Below, one piece after another: positions 51,961 through 62,671 of a stretch of 64,000 bases of DNA; the first letter of the stretch is position 1, and the number at the start of each line of letters is the position of its first letter. The notes under the pieces are model-generated. The model saw only the letters and a list, made by a program, of their open reading frames with translations, made no database searches and was not told where the DNA came from. The stretch lies in contig CM075102.1 of assembly GCA_037576195.1 (NCBI GenBank), positions 12,028,001 to 12,092,000 on the forward strand, in the 5' to 3' direction. Origin of the DNA: Phytoseiulus persimilis (Eukaryota > Arthropoda > Arachnida > Mesostigmata > Phytoseiidae). A program made the position numbers and the translations under genes.

Positions 51961-52213
51961 CTAATATCTGTCCAGCTTGTATCGGATTCTGACATCGAAG
52001 CGGGCGAGCTCTTCTCGGAAGGGGAATTCGAGTTTATGAGTTTTCATAGCAATCAAGTCATGAGCCCATGTAGGAACGGTAATGGTCGAATCAGGAAAGA
52101 CAACGTGATTTGGCTAAACTGAAAATCCGTTGGATGCTCTAGGAACTACTCACCACGTTCGCTGCAGTACTGAGGAGCCTTGGAAGGAGACCGCCCGCCG
52201 CTTCATGAATATC
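51961..52213 (-). CDS. Last two exons of an unidentified minus-strand gene
   Basis: Exon 52154-52213 (20 codons) begins after a CCTCCAG acceptor and ends at a strong donor, GTG followed by GTGAGT. Exon 51961-52113 begins after a TTTAG acceptor and ends in TAG at 51963-51961. Both joins are phase 0. The second exon reads FPDSTITVPTWAHDLIAMK and ends FDVRIRYKLDRY, an even, conserved-looking sequence with Trp, His and many charged residues. The joined tail is 70 residues. I cannot name the family; the style suggests a small housekeeping protein. Upstream exons should lie between about 52230 and 52950, between this and AP-1 sigma, but could not be fixed. It is tail-to-tail with rtcB. Confidence 0.5.
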
Positions 52214-52974
52214 CTGGAGGAATATACGACACTGATCCTGACGTACCGTTACGACATAAACATCAAAGCACCAACACGCACGTGCAACACATTCTTCCAG
52301 ACACATGGGAACAACAGAAAAAATTACCCCAGACAGCCATCTTCGTCTTGAGCTTCCATAGACAATCTTGTTTATTAAAACGCAACGGGAGATCCATTCT
52401 GGGATACGCGAACTTTTCTACCAATGTCCAATACACATTTCTAGGCTGATCAAGCCGTAATACAAGACAAAATGAAAATAACACATTTCATAAAGGAACT
52501 GAAAACTCAGGGATTCAAGTAGACGACAAAATCGACGGGAAGTCCAGCCATTTCAGCCCAGGCCGTGATCGTCGAACAGACCTGCTGGGGTTTCCTCCTA
52601 GAAACAGCGCACCGATGTAACATTGCGTTGAAGCACTAGCACGACATCAAGATGGAACGGAACGACCATGGCAACAACCGGCCGCCACCGGTTGAAAAAC
52701 TAGAGTTCAAATGGCTTCGTAATTTCAGGGTCGAAACGCATTCTGTGGAATCGTCGCTTCAACTGGGACCCTGAAGCAAGGAGACTTACTTTCTGCCGGG
52801 CTACACTCTCTGTTTGTCGTTGGCGATCAAGAAAGTGGTGAGCTAACCAACAACAGGAAAAGTAAGAAGAGCTACCATCACCTGAGGGAGGGCTTGAGCA
52901 CTGTATTTGGGCTATCGTGTGAAACAAAGGTAGGTGAACGGAAGAAACTCGTGAAATTACCATAATTAAAATAA

Positions 52975-52980
52975 TTTATT
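52975..52980 (-). terminator. Polyadenylation signal of the AP-1 sigma gene
   Basis: On the minus strand AATAAA lies 42 bp after the TAG of the distal candidate last exon (53022-53054). This supports that exon as a true transcript end. Confidence 0.65.
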
Positions 52981-53021
52981 GACATGACTCGCTCAACGGT
53001 GGTTCTCTGGTGGATTCCTTT

Positions 53022-53054
53022 CTAGTCCTGGATACCTTGTTCCACTTGTTCGTC
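53022..53054 (-). CDS. Candidate last exon of AP-1 sigma (distal)
   Basis: After a pyrimidine-rich TTCCTGTAG acceptor, ten codons and TAG join in phase to give QDLLQE then [10 protein letters not shown]. The acidic residues directly after LLQE match the family, where LLQE is followed by acidic residues. A minus-strand AATAAA lies 42 bp downstream. Confidence 0.6.
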   Translation of the reverse strand, partial: DEQVEQGIQD

Positions 53055-54293
53055 CTACAGGAATACACGGGGAAAACATAGGATCATTATAAACTCAAAA
53101 GGTAGGATCGCGGGGTCATTGAAGCGTTAAGCCGTCACCAGGACCAGAAGCGGGTTTGGGATTTTCTCCATCCAACTGAATCATTTGCAGGAAAAAGAAA
53201 AAAAGCGTTTGAACCTGCGAAAGCCAGCGAAACAGTCCAGAAACTAAAATCGACACATGCATCGTGCAACGATTTCCATCCAACGTTCATTCTTCAACCA
53301 CATGGCTTTCCAGCATCGGAACTCGATCGCGACAATCACCCTAGTCGCTGAACTCGAATGTGACGAGTTAATGCATGAAAAATCGATCGTCCCGGGTTTT
53401 TGAGATCCGGATGAACGTTCAACTCACCTCTTGTAATAAATCTTGCGCGGCTATTGCTTTTAACACAGTTTTTTTCGATGTTTCCTGAACTTCGCCTCCG
53501 AGAAGGAGTTCATCCAGGATAAAGTATGCTTTCTCGAAATTGAATATGATATCCAATTCACAAACCTGTTTTGAAGGGGAATAAATTATTGAGACTATGA
53601 GTGCACATGCTCGCACAGATTAGAGAGACCCTATTACGAGATTGCCAAGCGATTTCGATCAACTATGCTTGGGTGAAACGTCGGAACATTTTGCTCTTGC
53701 TTCTCGGAAGACTATCTGGAGCCCTGTGGTTACCAGGCAAGAATCCAGAATTTTTTTCCAAGCGGCACATCCCAACTCCAAGGCTCCGAACATGACCAAT
53801 AGAGAATTATTTCAACTCACGCTTCCGAAGTATTTATCCAGAAGCTCAACGTATCGGTGTATGATCTCCAACGTCAATAACTCGTTGTCAGTTTGCTCGA
53901 TTGCGCAGCAAAAATAAAGAGAGGCGTACCTCTTGTAAACGATCTGCGAACGAATAACAAGATTTCACGGATATAGAGCATCGATGGGAGTCGAGAGCTT
54001 GCGAAATTGCCTATTTTCGGATGGATAGTTCCTTGAGTTTACCTTTAGATCTCTCCATTCCAAGAAGGAACACATCTTCGGTTTACGAGTCAAAATCGTC
54101 GTCACCAGTTCTCTGGTTATCTTTTTCTTCGTCTTGTCCGGGTGTGCAGTATACCTAGATCGGAGTGGAACTTCAACCGTAGGCTCATGGCTCACGGCAA
54201 TTATGGAAAGCATCGTCGTCGAACTCCGTATTCTGCTTACCATTTCTGAAGCCGTAGCTTTCCCTGACGACTGAACAGAAGCATGAACTGCAT
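53022..54293 (-). CDS. AP1S: AP-1 clathrin adaptor sigma subunit, five exons
   Basis: Sigma is the small subunit of the AP-1 heterotetramer that sorts cargo into clathrin vesicles at the trans-Golgi and endosomes, including by dileucine-signal binding. Exons (minus, 5' to 3'): 54293-54241, 54154-54043, 53943-53821, 53565-53428, then a last exon. The family sequence is plain: [60 protein letters not shown] and [18 protein letters not shown]. All phases fit. An AG immediately precedes the ATG, so an upstream 5' exon is likely, perhaps supplying one more Met. Two phase-0 last exons are possible: 53175-53116 (161 residues in total) and 53054-53022 (152 residues in total). The family is about 158 residues. 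Introns are 86-255 bp, or longer to the distal exon. Confidence 0.95.
53116..53175 (-). CDS. Candidate alternative last exon of AP-1 sigma (proximal)
   Basis: After an AATGATTCAG acceptor, 19 codons and a TGA join in phase to exon 4, which ends QDLLQE. The tail is Gly/Pro-rich ([15 protein letters not shown]) and unlike the usual family tail, so it may be rarely used or not used. Confidence 0.4.
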   Translation of the reverse strand: MDGENPKPASGPGDGLTLQ

Positions 54294-55398
54294 CTGAAAT
54301 CGATTCAGATTCTGGTGAGCTCCGAAATCTTCGACGCGAAAACTACTTGAGCTTCTCCGGAGTTTCAGAGCGATCCGACGGATCGCGGTTTCTCAGAAAG
54401 GCAGCCGTCGGACACTCGAAGGACCGCGGTATCGAAGTCACGTCGCGATTGAGAAGCTCCTTTTATCAACTCCGGCCTTACTTTTGTTCCTGAAGGCGAG
54501 AAGACGGTGAGAAGTTACCGTCACACGGGGAACTAACGAAAAAGCTGTTTTCATTCGAACATACTGCTGTGACTACGACGGATCGTAAAAGTCAACCCAC
54601 GGGACTAAATTCCGACTGGGCGTATCGCGGAAAATAGGCACACTGTTCCAACGGGAGAGGGCAGTTCAAAGTGAGTTCAGCCTCCGACATCAACGGGTAT
54701 CCTCTGGAATTGGGAGTCACGTTCAGAAGGACCACGGTGCAGATTCCGGCGGGTGATGGGATCTGTTCATCGAAAACTCGGAGGAGCTAGTGATGATGAT
54801 CTTTGCTTGATGCGGGGTCGGCTTGCGAGCAGGTTGTCAAGTTTTGGTGGCTTATAACCCTGATTACCCGCGTACCGTGATTTCCGAACTTCGGCGACTC
54901 GGAAACTGACGAGGACTTGCCAATGGTCGGAGACTGTGCGGAACTGATGATGATCTATACGGCATGCGTGTTTGCCCGCAGGGCATGCAATGAACAAGGC
55001 TGACTCCTCAATGGATGGCCGCGGTGACCAATGTAGCGACAGCCTGTCTAGTTCCGACTTCGAGGAAACGCTCCATCTTGGATTCTTCTAGTTCGATTGG
55101 AATAGTTCCTCTGGCAAGACTTAGTGTGATACGGTGGAACCCCGCATGCATAGAACTCGCAGTTCAGCTGGGCATCATCGGAACGGCTAGAAGTCATGAC
55201 CTGCCTTTCCCTGAAGCGGAACATTCGTCGCCGAACCTCCCGGGAGTCCGGAGGAGGCGTCGCGCGCTTCTAATAAATGCGAAACTCTTAGTGCGAGCAC
55301 ATGACAAGGAATCGAATCTCGTCGGACGACGCTCCTGATTTGTTCATTCAGGTGATAGTGGAAGGAGCAACAGAAGAACCTAGGTCACCTCGCTTGAA
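54294..55398. other. 5' flank of AP-1 sigma
   Basis: Should contain the AP-1 sigma promoter and a non-coding or one-Met first exon on the minus strand, which I could not locate. Frames at 54767-54997 (minus) and 55015-55338 (plus) show no motif. Confidence 0.35.
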
Positions 55399-55791
55399 AT
55401 GGCGCGGTCTGTCCCTATAAACTTTGGGAGCAACTACTTCGGCAGACTGATGGAGAAGTCCCTCAATAAGCACGAGAAATGTATTTGCTTCATTTATCTA
55501 CCACCAATTTTTCACCTCGTCCTCTGTAGGCAATTCAGTTTGCGCTCAATCATTTGGGTTTCCCCCATGGCTATCCGCTCGAGGAAATATGGGGGAGATT
55601 TCCTGGAGAAAGCGCACGGAAGCTTCGAAAAAGCACGGGATGATGCCTCAGATGCCAGAGGCGGTACCAGCGTCGAAGTTTTCCCAAAGTCGGAGGCATC
55701 AGTGACCTTCTTTCTCGCCTCCCTTCTCGTCACCGCTGAGACCGCTGAGAGATTGTCCAGCGTCCATGAAACACTCTTTGACATCCACTAG
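55399..55791 (+). CDS. Unassigned open frame
   Basis: An ATG at 55399 in good context (GAAATGGCG) opens 130 codons. The first 60 residues include a Cys/Phe/Leu-rich hydrophobic run. The second half is charged (EKAHGSFEKARDDASDARG) and ends with an Ala/Thr/Leu-rich helix-like part. No family recognised. A 90-codon minus-strand frame overlaps it, so the strand is uncertain. Lying head-to-head with AP-1 sigma, it could be a divergent neighbour. Confidence 0.3.
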   Translation: MARSVPINFGSNYFGRLMEKSLNKHEKCICFIYLPPIFHLVLCRQFSLRSIIWVSPMAIRSRKYGGDFLEKAHGSFEKARDDASDARGGTSVEVFPKSEASVTFFLASLLVTAETAERLSSVHETLFDIH

Positions 55792-57626
55792 GACGTCATC
55801 GTCATCGACGTTCTTGCCCTGTAAACACGATATCGACGGGGTCAGCACGTAAACTCACGTGGAAATATTTTAGTCTTGATGCGGAGCGTCCTCGATTAGA
55901 CTCCAGCCGCGAGTCACCAGGAGCTTGCGAGCTATGTTGGTCTCTAGTTCAGCAAACTTCTACTTCGTTCGAGGTTAAATCCCGAATTTCTGACTCGATA
56001 TTCGCGTAGTCTATTGGCACCGATAGTGCCCATCCTAATTGAGCATCGAAAATCCAGTGGAAATGCAGGAAATTATTTCCGTTCAGAAACGATGATTCAC
56101 TGTCCTCACCCTGGCCGCCGCTACCATGCTGCTGATACATGTCTTTATCTAGAACCAAATGCGAAACGTGAGGCGGAGCGAAGATTCGACTTGGTTATGA
56201 AAAAAGAGTTGACCGACCGCTGAGAGAACCGACCTCACAGCGTCGATGATGCCAGAGGCTATAAATGAATCCAGCGCGGAAGAAATTCAACGCAGTGACA
56301 GAGAATCAGAATACCTTTGTGCGCATTTCATCCCTGGTGACGTAAACGTTCTCCTTGCCTTCGATCTCTTCGTCTCTGGGTATCGCTTTCTCCAAACACA
56401 TGCGAAGACCTCTCGAATTATATGTCACTTTCTTCATCTGGAAAAGGATGTATTATCTGTTCCAAGATCCCAACATGTATGCCCATTCGCCGTCACAGTG
56501 ATTCGAACCAACTAGACGCTGAATATCATGGTGTCGACTTCCGAACCAGAGCTCACATTGTCTTGGATATCACCAAGAAGCTTGAAACAGGGGACGAATT
56601 TCACCGCAATTCCCGCTGCCACTCGACCTTTAGAAAGAACGACCCGAACTTTTCCCAAGGCTTCGCCCAATCCCTGACTTTGGGCTCCTATCAGAATGCC
56701 TACGAGAAATGAACAAAACATATTGAGCCGGATGCCGAGACAGGAATATTCCTGAGGTTGAGTTCCTCGTAGAATGTCGCTAAATTTTCATGAGGGGCAG
56801 GAAAAACGAGAGCTCACTCATATTCTCACCAGTAACGACACAAAGGAAGATCAAATTGCCAGGCATCATATTCGAATGACAATGAAACGGTGGGATACCA
56901 TCGAGAAACTTCATCTGATTGTCGCCTTGAGATCAGCTGTTCCAGCAGCACCCTTAGGGTAAAAGTATGTTCAGCTTGAGATCAGCGCGAAGTTGAGGAG
57001 GCGCCCGGAGCCTCCGCTGGCCGAACAATCTTATTCTGCGGTCTTGGACAAATACTTAACCATTGGTGAAATTTCCTTTCCGTCCATTCCCACATCAGCT
57101 TCATCTCATCGTCTATCTTCCATCAGCATGCGATTTCCTGGACTCCTGGCCTGCCCGAGAAATTATTTGCCCTAGTCCGACGGTCCGGAAAGTGATTTTC
57201 CGTCAGGAGAGACTCTGCTGAGGGCTTTCACGCAGATTAAGCCCCGATTCCGCTGATCCGGACTCCCTCCACTGAAACATCCAACTCCAGACTACCGAGT
57301 GCTTCACCCTAAAAGTTGAATTTCGGTGTAGACAGTCCGATCGAATTTCTTACTCAGATTCGAGAACAGTTTGTCTATTGATATGCTGCAGTCAGTGTGT
57401 ATCACGCCTTCCTCGAAGTAAGAACGGAATCTGGCAAGAGATCTGTTCAAAATTCTGTCGCCGCGAGATTCTGGAAGACGTCTCTGGGTCACGTCTTCCT
57501 ACAATTGATCCCGGGAGACTCCCGGCAGCTATGACGTTGCCGCTTCTGGACCCTTCCCACTCGATCAGGGCTAAGGCAGCTGACTGGGTTGCTATGTCTA
57601 TGCAAACATTGGACCTTTCCGGGGGT

Positions 57627-57661
<35 letters not shown>

Positions 57662-58089
57662 CGGTCAAGAGTCCTCGTGTTTCTTCACCACTGACAAATG
57701 AGTTGCGTAATCTGCGCCGAGTCTCTCCGAAGCAAAGCGTTGTTCTCCGCGGAGCGAGTGACTGATTCGCGTAGTTAGAGCCGGCACTTGAAGTTGAGCA
57801 CCCGTTCGCCGTCTCGAGAGCGTCCTGGAAACATGGAGGTTCGTTCGCGGGTTTCGGGACCCCGATCGGTGTCGGACTCGGCAGTCTGGTGTTGGATGTT
57901 CCAGTGGAGGAAATCCGGCTCATTGGAATCGGTGCTGAATTGCCGTGGAATCTCTGAGCAGGGTCTCTCCTTACGGAAAATCACTTTCCGGACCATCGGA
58001 CTAGGGCGAATGATTCATCGGACTGCCCAGTCCGAAAAATCAAATTCCGGGCCGGTCTGCCCGCGCCGGATTCCGGACTCCGGGAAATA
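55792..58089. other. Unassigned stretch with a 33-base G run
   Basis: Short frames on both strands (for example 55949-56158 and 56512-56721, minus; 56422-56712, plus) have no motif. At 57628-57660 there is an uninterrupted run of 33 G, preceded by GGGGGTC. Confidence 0.35.
57628..57660 (+). repeat. Poly(G) tract, 33 bases
   Basis: An uninterrupted G homopolymer that could form a G-quadruplex. Its true length is uncertain, as sequencing of such runs is error-prone. Confidence 0.85.
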
Positions 58090-58322
58090 ATGTCTACCAA
58101 TGAGGGCTTCACGATAACTTGTCCAGTATACATCCAGGGGGGAGCGGCGTGTTCGAGCTGCAGGGTCGTTCGAGTGCATATCATTGAGGAACCTGATGAG
58201 CATGGCCAGTGGGAACATGCAGTGGAGAACCTCGAACATGTATTTATGGCGGCTAAGAAACACACATCATTGATGAACACATCAACTGAAGTCCTGGTCC
58301 ACCTGGATTCCATCGGCTGGAG
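58090..58322 (+). CDS. Probable first coding exon of an unidentified gene
   Basis: An ATG at 58090 opens about 78 codons and ends at a donor AG followed by GTGAGA (GT at 58323-58324), phase 2. The sequence is even and protein-like, with a CSSC pair, an acidic IIEEPDEHGQWEH stretch and a hydrophobic VLVHLDSIGW end. A phase-compatible next exon begins after CCTCGCAG at about 58536 and would read WVEDALRKRNIG, but its end is unclear. It lies on the same strand about 2 kb before the Tudor-type exons and could belong to that gene. Function not recognised. Confidence 0.4.
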
Positions 58323-59085
58323 GTGAGAATACCTTGGTAACTCAAATGCTAAAGGAGCTGGCTCAGAGGAATCACATGGACGGACTTGAGCACATAATGG
58401 GTTCCGAACCGAGCTCTGAATTGTCCGCAGACGCGTTTCGGGTTGCGCGGTGTACGACATCTCGCAAGCATATTTTATGATGAGAACACGGCGAAGAGAA
58501 TGCTGATGTGGCGCGGTTGGGTTTCTCCTCGCAGATGGGTCGAGGATGCTTTGCGGAAAAGAAATATTGGTCGACGTCGATGCGTTTCACCACCCATTCC
58601 TAGATTCGCACAGCATGAGCGATAGTCTTATAGAGGGCAGCTTGAACTTCATCTTGAATTCGGGAGTCCCTTGTGCGCAAGTCCCAAGGGCGCTTCGGGC
58701 CGATGTCTTGACGCGAGTTCGACTTGCTTCGTTGAAAGGAGTATTTGAATGTCAGAGCATGACCCCATAGAGAGAGGAATCGATTCTCCGAACGAGGTCG
58801 AATTCGAAAACTAAAATATTTTGAGCCTGAGTGAATTTCGCCTTCTAGAGGTAATGAGTGGTGACGAAAGCTTGAGCGATGGATAGCGTAGGTGCTCACA
58901 GTTGAAAGCCCTTACTAGATTCACTTATCGTCGATTCACCAACGTGGGCTGTATACCTTCCGGTCGCATCTTCTACCCCTTGTCATGCAAACCACTTGCA
59001 GCCGATTTACCGCTCACTCAGAGATGGATTCAAGAGAAATTCCGGAATGATTTGGACTCGGATTCTGGGTGAGCTGCCGTCAGCG

Positions 59086-59251
59086 AATTTACGAGGAACT
59101 CAATTTATCAGAGGATCTGCTTTCTTCGTGGAGCCGTCGTGCTCGAAAATCTGCCGCTCCCGGAAAATGGTTCAAGATCCTGAAATTCGTGAGACAACCA
59201 ACGACGGCTTCGTCAACTGCGGAACCAAGCACCCGTGACATCTTAGTCAAG
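59086..59251 (+). CDS. Possible exon of an unidentified gene
   Basis: A frame reading RIYEELNLSEDLLSSWSRRA and KWFKILKFVRQ ends at a donor CAA followed by GTGAGA (GT at 59252-59253 or one base earlier). Composition is protein-like and basic. An acceptor CCGTCAG precedes it at about 59085. No phase-compatible partner was fixed. It may belong to the gene with exons at 58.1 and 60.1-61.5 kb. Confidence 0.3.
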
Positions 59252-59541
59252 TGAGAATACTTGAAGAATGAAGAATTCTAAGAATACTCCGAAGAACTGT
59301 GAGAAGAGCTTTACTCCTCAGTTTGAGGTAATTTCGGTAGATTCAAGCGGTCACTCGCACTCGTGAGTCTATATCGTATTCGTTCTCGATCGAGCGTTCC
59401 TGCCTTTAACATTCATCCAAGCTCTACGATCGAATCACCCTCTATTATTTCCGAGAAGTGCGTCCCGCCATCTCAAAAACCAGGCGGCGTGCTTGGGAGA
59501 AGCTTCAGAAATATCTGTTTTTTTACTCCAGGTACGCCAAC

Positions 59542-59728
59542 GTCTGGGAGACAAGGGACTACCTTTTTGACAGGAAATATTACTGGAACCTGTGCACGCA
59601 TGTGAGTCCCGGTAACTTCGCACGCTGTCGCAATGTTCCGTCTATTAGGCAAAAATGTCAGATCTTGAAAATCCCATCGATGACTGCGAATCCTATGGTT
59701 GAAAAAGTATTCCCTTATCTCCCAGATT
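59542..59728. mobile_element. MITE copy 2, same family as 37032-37258
   Basis: It shares GTCTGGGAGACAAGGGACTA at the left, its inverted partner at the right, and interior blocks such as TGTGCACGCATGTGA, CGATGACTG and the ATCTTGAAAAT region. Outer ends beyond the GTCTGGGAG motif do not match copy 1, so this copy is about 40 bp shorter. Confidence 0.75.
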
Positions 59729-60061
59729 CGAGGATGAGTAGATCTGAATCGCCTCATGGTCCTGAATCTTCTCCCAAAGACTTCTTCGAAGTTTGTCTAA
59801 TCTAAGCGGCTGGAAATCCCGTTTCTGGAGAAATCCGGTATTTCGCAAGAACCCGCAACGAATCCACTCGGGGAAACGTTCCGCCGTGGCCCAAGGGCTG
59901 AATTGCATCCGAACTCGTGCAAAGTCAGAGCGATCTTTTTCCCGACATTCCCGACGCAGACACACAGCTCATCGATGTGCACTCTCCCTTTTCGACATCG
60001 TTCCGGCGCCTCTCCTCAGACGTTGACGGCAGCAGCGGACGTTGCTGTTTAGCGTTTTCGA

Positions 60062-61545
60062 GTGAAAGGCGCGCTCTCTGACGACCGTTACAGAGTTTCG
60101 TCACATCCATTGATTCGCAACCTTCAGTACGACCCGCCTCAGCCCTCTCGTTTCAGACGGCTCGGAATCATGGCACGACACGAGTTCGGTGAGTTGCTCT
60201 TTTCGCAACGGCACAGTGGGATGTTTCATATTCGTGATGTCGGCTTGAAGATCGTGTTGTACAGCCGAGAGCAAGTTTTCGGTACCGGCTGAGGGATAAG
60301 GTTTGCGCTGCGCAGCATTCAAGGACCCTTACGATGGCGGAAGCTCGATCGGGATGTTCTTGTACCCTTGCAGAATACTGTGGACTGCCAAAGGAGGTCG
60401 TCATATGCCGCTTCGGATCAGCGTATTCAACACTAACAGTAGTGTTGCTCGACAAGAAAGCTCATGATAGCATTCAATGCACGCTGAACGAGCTTGGCGC
60501 CACGAACAAACTTCAGAGAGCAGTTTTGACGCCGAACGAGAGGGTGTGCTTCAACCATGACGGGTATTGGTGAGTCGAAATGACTTCAAGTCTTGCGACG
60601 TCGACTCTGTGTGGTTTCGCGTGGGTCAATAACAGAGTTGAACACTCTATCCTGCTCAGACGGAAATGCTGACAGGATTTCGCTGCTTGTTGTGACTACT
60701 GAGGAGTCGTTTCCTTGGTTCGCGGATGTGATTCTCTCTCTCTCTCTCTCTCCGCAGGATGCGAGCTCGTGTAAAAAATGTCCATGATGACAGACCCGGG
60801 GAGGATACTCGTGTGGACATTGAACTCGAGGATACAAACGAAGTCTTAAGACGAGTGAGCGCAGAAGCTCTGGTGGCCATGCCAGAGGCCGCTCTTCCTC
60901 AGCGAAAGGCTTTCCCTTTTTTTATCGAAGGACTAGAACCGTACAGATTCGTCATAGGTACTGTCATATAGAGCGCCAGAATTTTGCTAGAGACCTGAAT
61001 TTTATTCGAGATTTGCGATTTGGTGTCCCAGCGTCACGGTCCTGGATTCAGGATCAGAAGAATTGATCCACCTGAATCCTCAGCTCACAGGTATACGACC
61101 AACGCGGTGACAGCGCAAGACTGCGCTGACACTTTGAACGACATGTGGGTTTCAAAGTCTAGAGTCGCGATCCTCAGAAAAGTGATCGCTCCGAACACCA
61201 CGATGCGCGCAGCGATCCGGAGTCGAGTTTTCGTCGCTTCTCTCAGCACTCAGGGTGATTCTGATATTCGGTCATGTATCGAGTCCTCTCTCAGTGATTA
61301 TGTCCTCGAACCTCTTCACGACAGATACGCCTATCTTGACTCGGGTAAGCTGACAAGATTCTCACCTGAAAATCCACATGGAAAAAACGCTCTCGGAGAA
61401 CGGAACTCACGGGGGTGGATGGCTTTCAGTCCGCCATGCCGATGTGGTCGTGAACAACGGAACGTCGATTCTTGTCCCTCATCTATTGGAGGAAGAGATT
61501 TGTGAAGTCTTGTCTCTTCGGAAGAACCGAGATCGCAAACTTCAG
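60062..61545 (+). CDS. Probable Tudor-domain protein, at least five exons, partial
   Basis: Tudor domains bind methylated arginines and are typical of germline piRNA-pathway scaffolds. Exons with agreeing phases: ?-60188 (donor GTGAGT), 60374-60569, 60758-60957, 61084-61344, 61430-about 61545. Both ends are unresolved; 60062 is only the upstream limit of the open frame. The joined protein reads NHDGYWMRARV across the 60569/60758 junction and later VDIELEDTNEV and EALVAMP. These fit the Tudor pattern (aromatic-Arg-Ala, then Asp-x-Asn/Glu-Val, then Leu-Pro). Before it, a VVLLDKKAHD...LNELG stretch resembles the end of a preceding extended Tudor unit. The usual DYGN is replaced by EDTN, so ligand binding may differ. 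The member of the family cannot be named. Confidence 0.55.
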
Positions 61546-62330
61546 GTCGGCCTTCGGCTCCAACGTTATCTTGACCAAGATCAAATTCTCGAGCGCTTGC
61601 TGGGCGATCGTCTGAGACGTCCCGGTCACGAAGCTGTCGTTGCCTTATCAGCTGTCTGCATATATTCGGGTGGAATCTGCCAACAAAGAGGTTCGGATCA
61701 TCATTCGTCGAGCCTGGGCTAGTTTTTGGTCTTTCTCACCTATGACGTCGTCTCACGCTTGCTTCGAATCCTCGCAGGCGTCGTTCTCGAGTCTGGCAAG
61801 GTTCTCGGCATCGATACTCTGGACATTTTCGATGTGAAACAGGACGGTATCGAAATCCGTGAAATGACCCGCAGTCTGGGGGATGCTCTTCCTCACCTGG
61901 GCCTCTTCATCGATTGGGACACATCCATGACGGCGCAAACCCCCAGCCTTGGAGACTACGTTCTTGTCACAAACCTGCGGCCGATGTCGGGACCCGAAAA
62001 GTTCCTCCATCATTCGTACGACAATGTGACAATAATGAGTGAGAGACCGACTCAGATTCTCGAAGCCGAACTTATCACTGTGGAACTGGCCAGAATTTGG
62101 CGAAATCTCATACATGACTCATAAGCTCATTCTCAAGGATATCCTGCAGATGAACCAACGGTTCTCCGACGCCGCGGCTGCCGGGAATCGAAGGAAAAGC
62201 TCTCCATGGCTGAAACGCAGTCGACGACCACAGCTGCACTCAGGAGACAGCCGAAGAAAAAGCCTCACAATAAGAGAAAGGATAACTGTCGTGGATCTCT
62301 GGTCGAATGGTACGGGATGAACACTCAGCT
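61546..62330 (+). CDS. Possible downstream exons of the Tudor-type gene
   Basis: Several plus frames remain open here (to 61722, 61726-62124 and 62039-62320). A CGCAG acceptor at about 61781 begins a frame with IDTLDIFDVKQDGIEI and SLGDYVLVTNLR, which looks protein-like. Phase-consistent but unproven joins exist from a donor at about 61691. I cannot identify a domain. It may be the C-terminal part of the Tudor-type gene or a separate gene. Confidence 0.3.
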
Positions 62331-62580
62331 GGCACACATCTTCTCGCGTGCCTTCGAATATCGTGAGTAGTCCAGAGGCATCGAGTTATGTTGCACGCAG
62401 ATTCGCACTTCTGACGCAGTGACGCAGTCGGTGGTTCTTTGAGTTCTGTGATAACTCCCTCTGAGCACCGACTAGCCGTTGACTTTTGCAGAACCGTTCT
62501 CGTATCTGCTCGGTGGTACTATTGTATATCGCATATTTCAGGCCCCGGTAAACCCTGGAAGACCGAAACTCTGCTTCGAG

Positions 62581-62671
62581 AGTTTGGAGAGAGTGTGCCT
62601 CTAGGAGAACTCTGATTCCTGAACTCCAACTTGAAGATCTCAGGTTCGAGTCCCCAGTAATAAAAAAAAAA
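62581..62671 (+). repeat. tRNA-like sequence with A-tail, probable SINE
   Basis: A perfect box B, GGTTCGAGTCC (62643-62653), is followed directly by a tail AATAAAAAAAAAA (62659-62671). A weak box A-like TTGGAGAGAGTG lies about 60 bp upstream (62584-62595). A box B followed closely by an A-rich tail is the layout of a short tRNA-derived retroposon. The acceptor stem does not pair well, so a working tRNA is unlikely. Confidence 0.4.

Larger units (their letters stand above)
51658..53438 (+). other. No plus-strand gene in this interval
   Basis: Downstream of rtcB the plus strand carries only short frames. The real content is on the minus strand: the exons at 51961-52213 and the AP-1 sigma gene. 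A plus-strand AATAAA at 51851-51856 has no associated gene. Confidence 0.3.

Noticed and set aside
54767..54997. Minus-strand frame that vaguely resembles a LINE endonuclease end (SDH-like)
   Set aside because: Only a few residues agree and no flanking reverse transcriptase motif was found.
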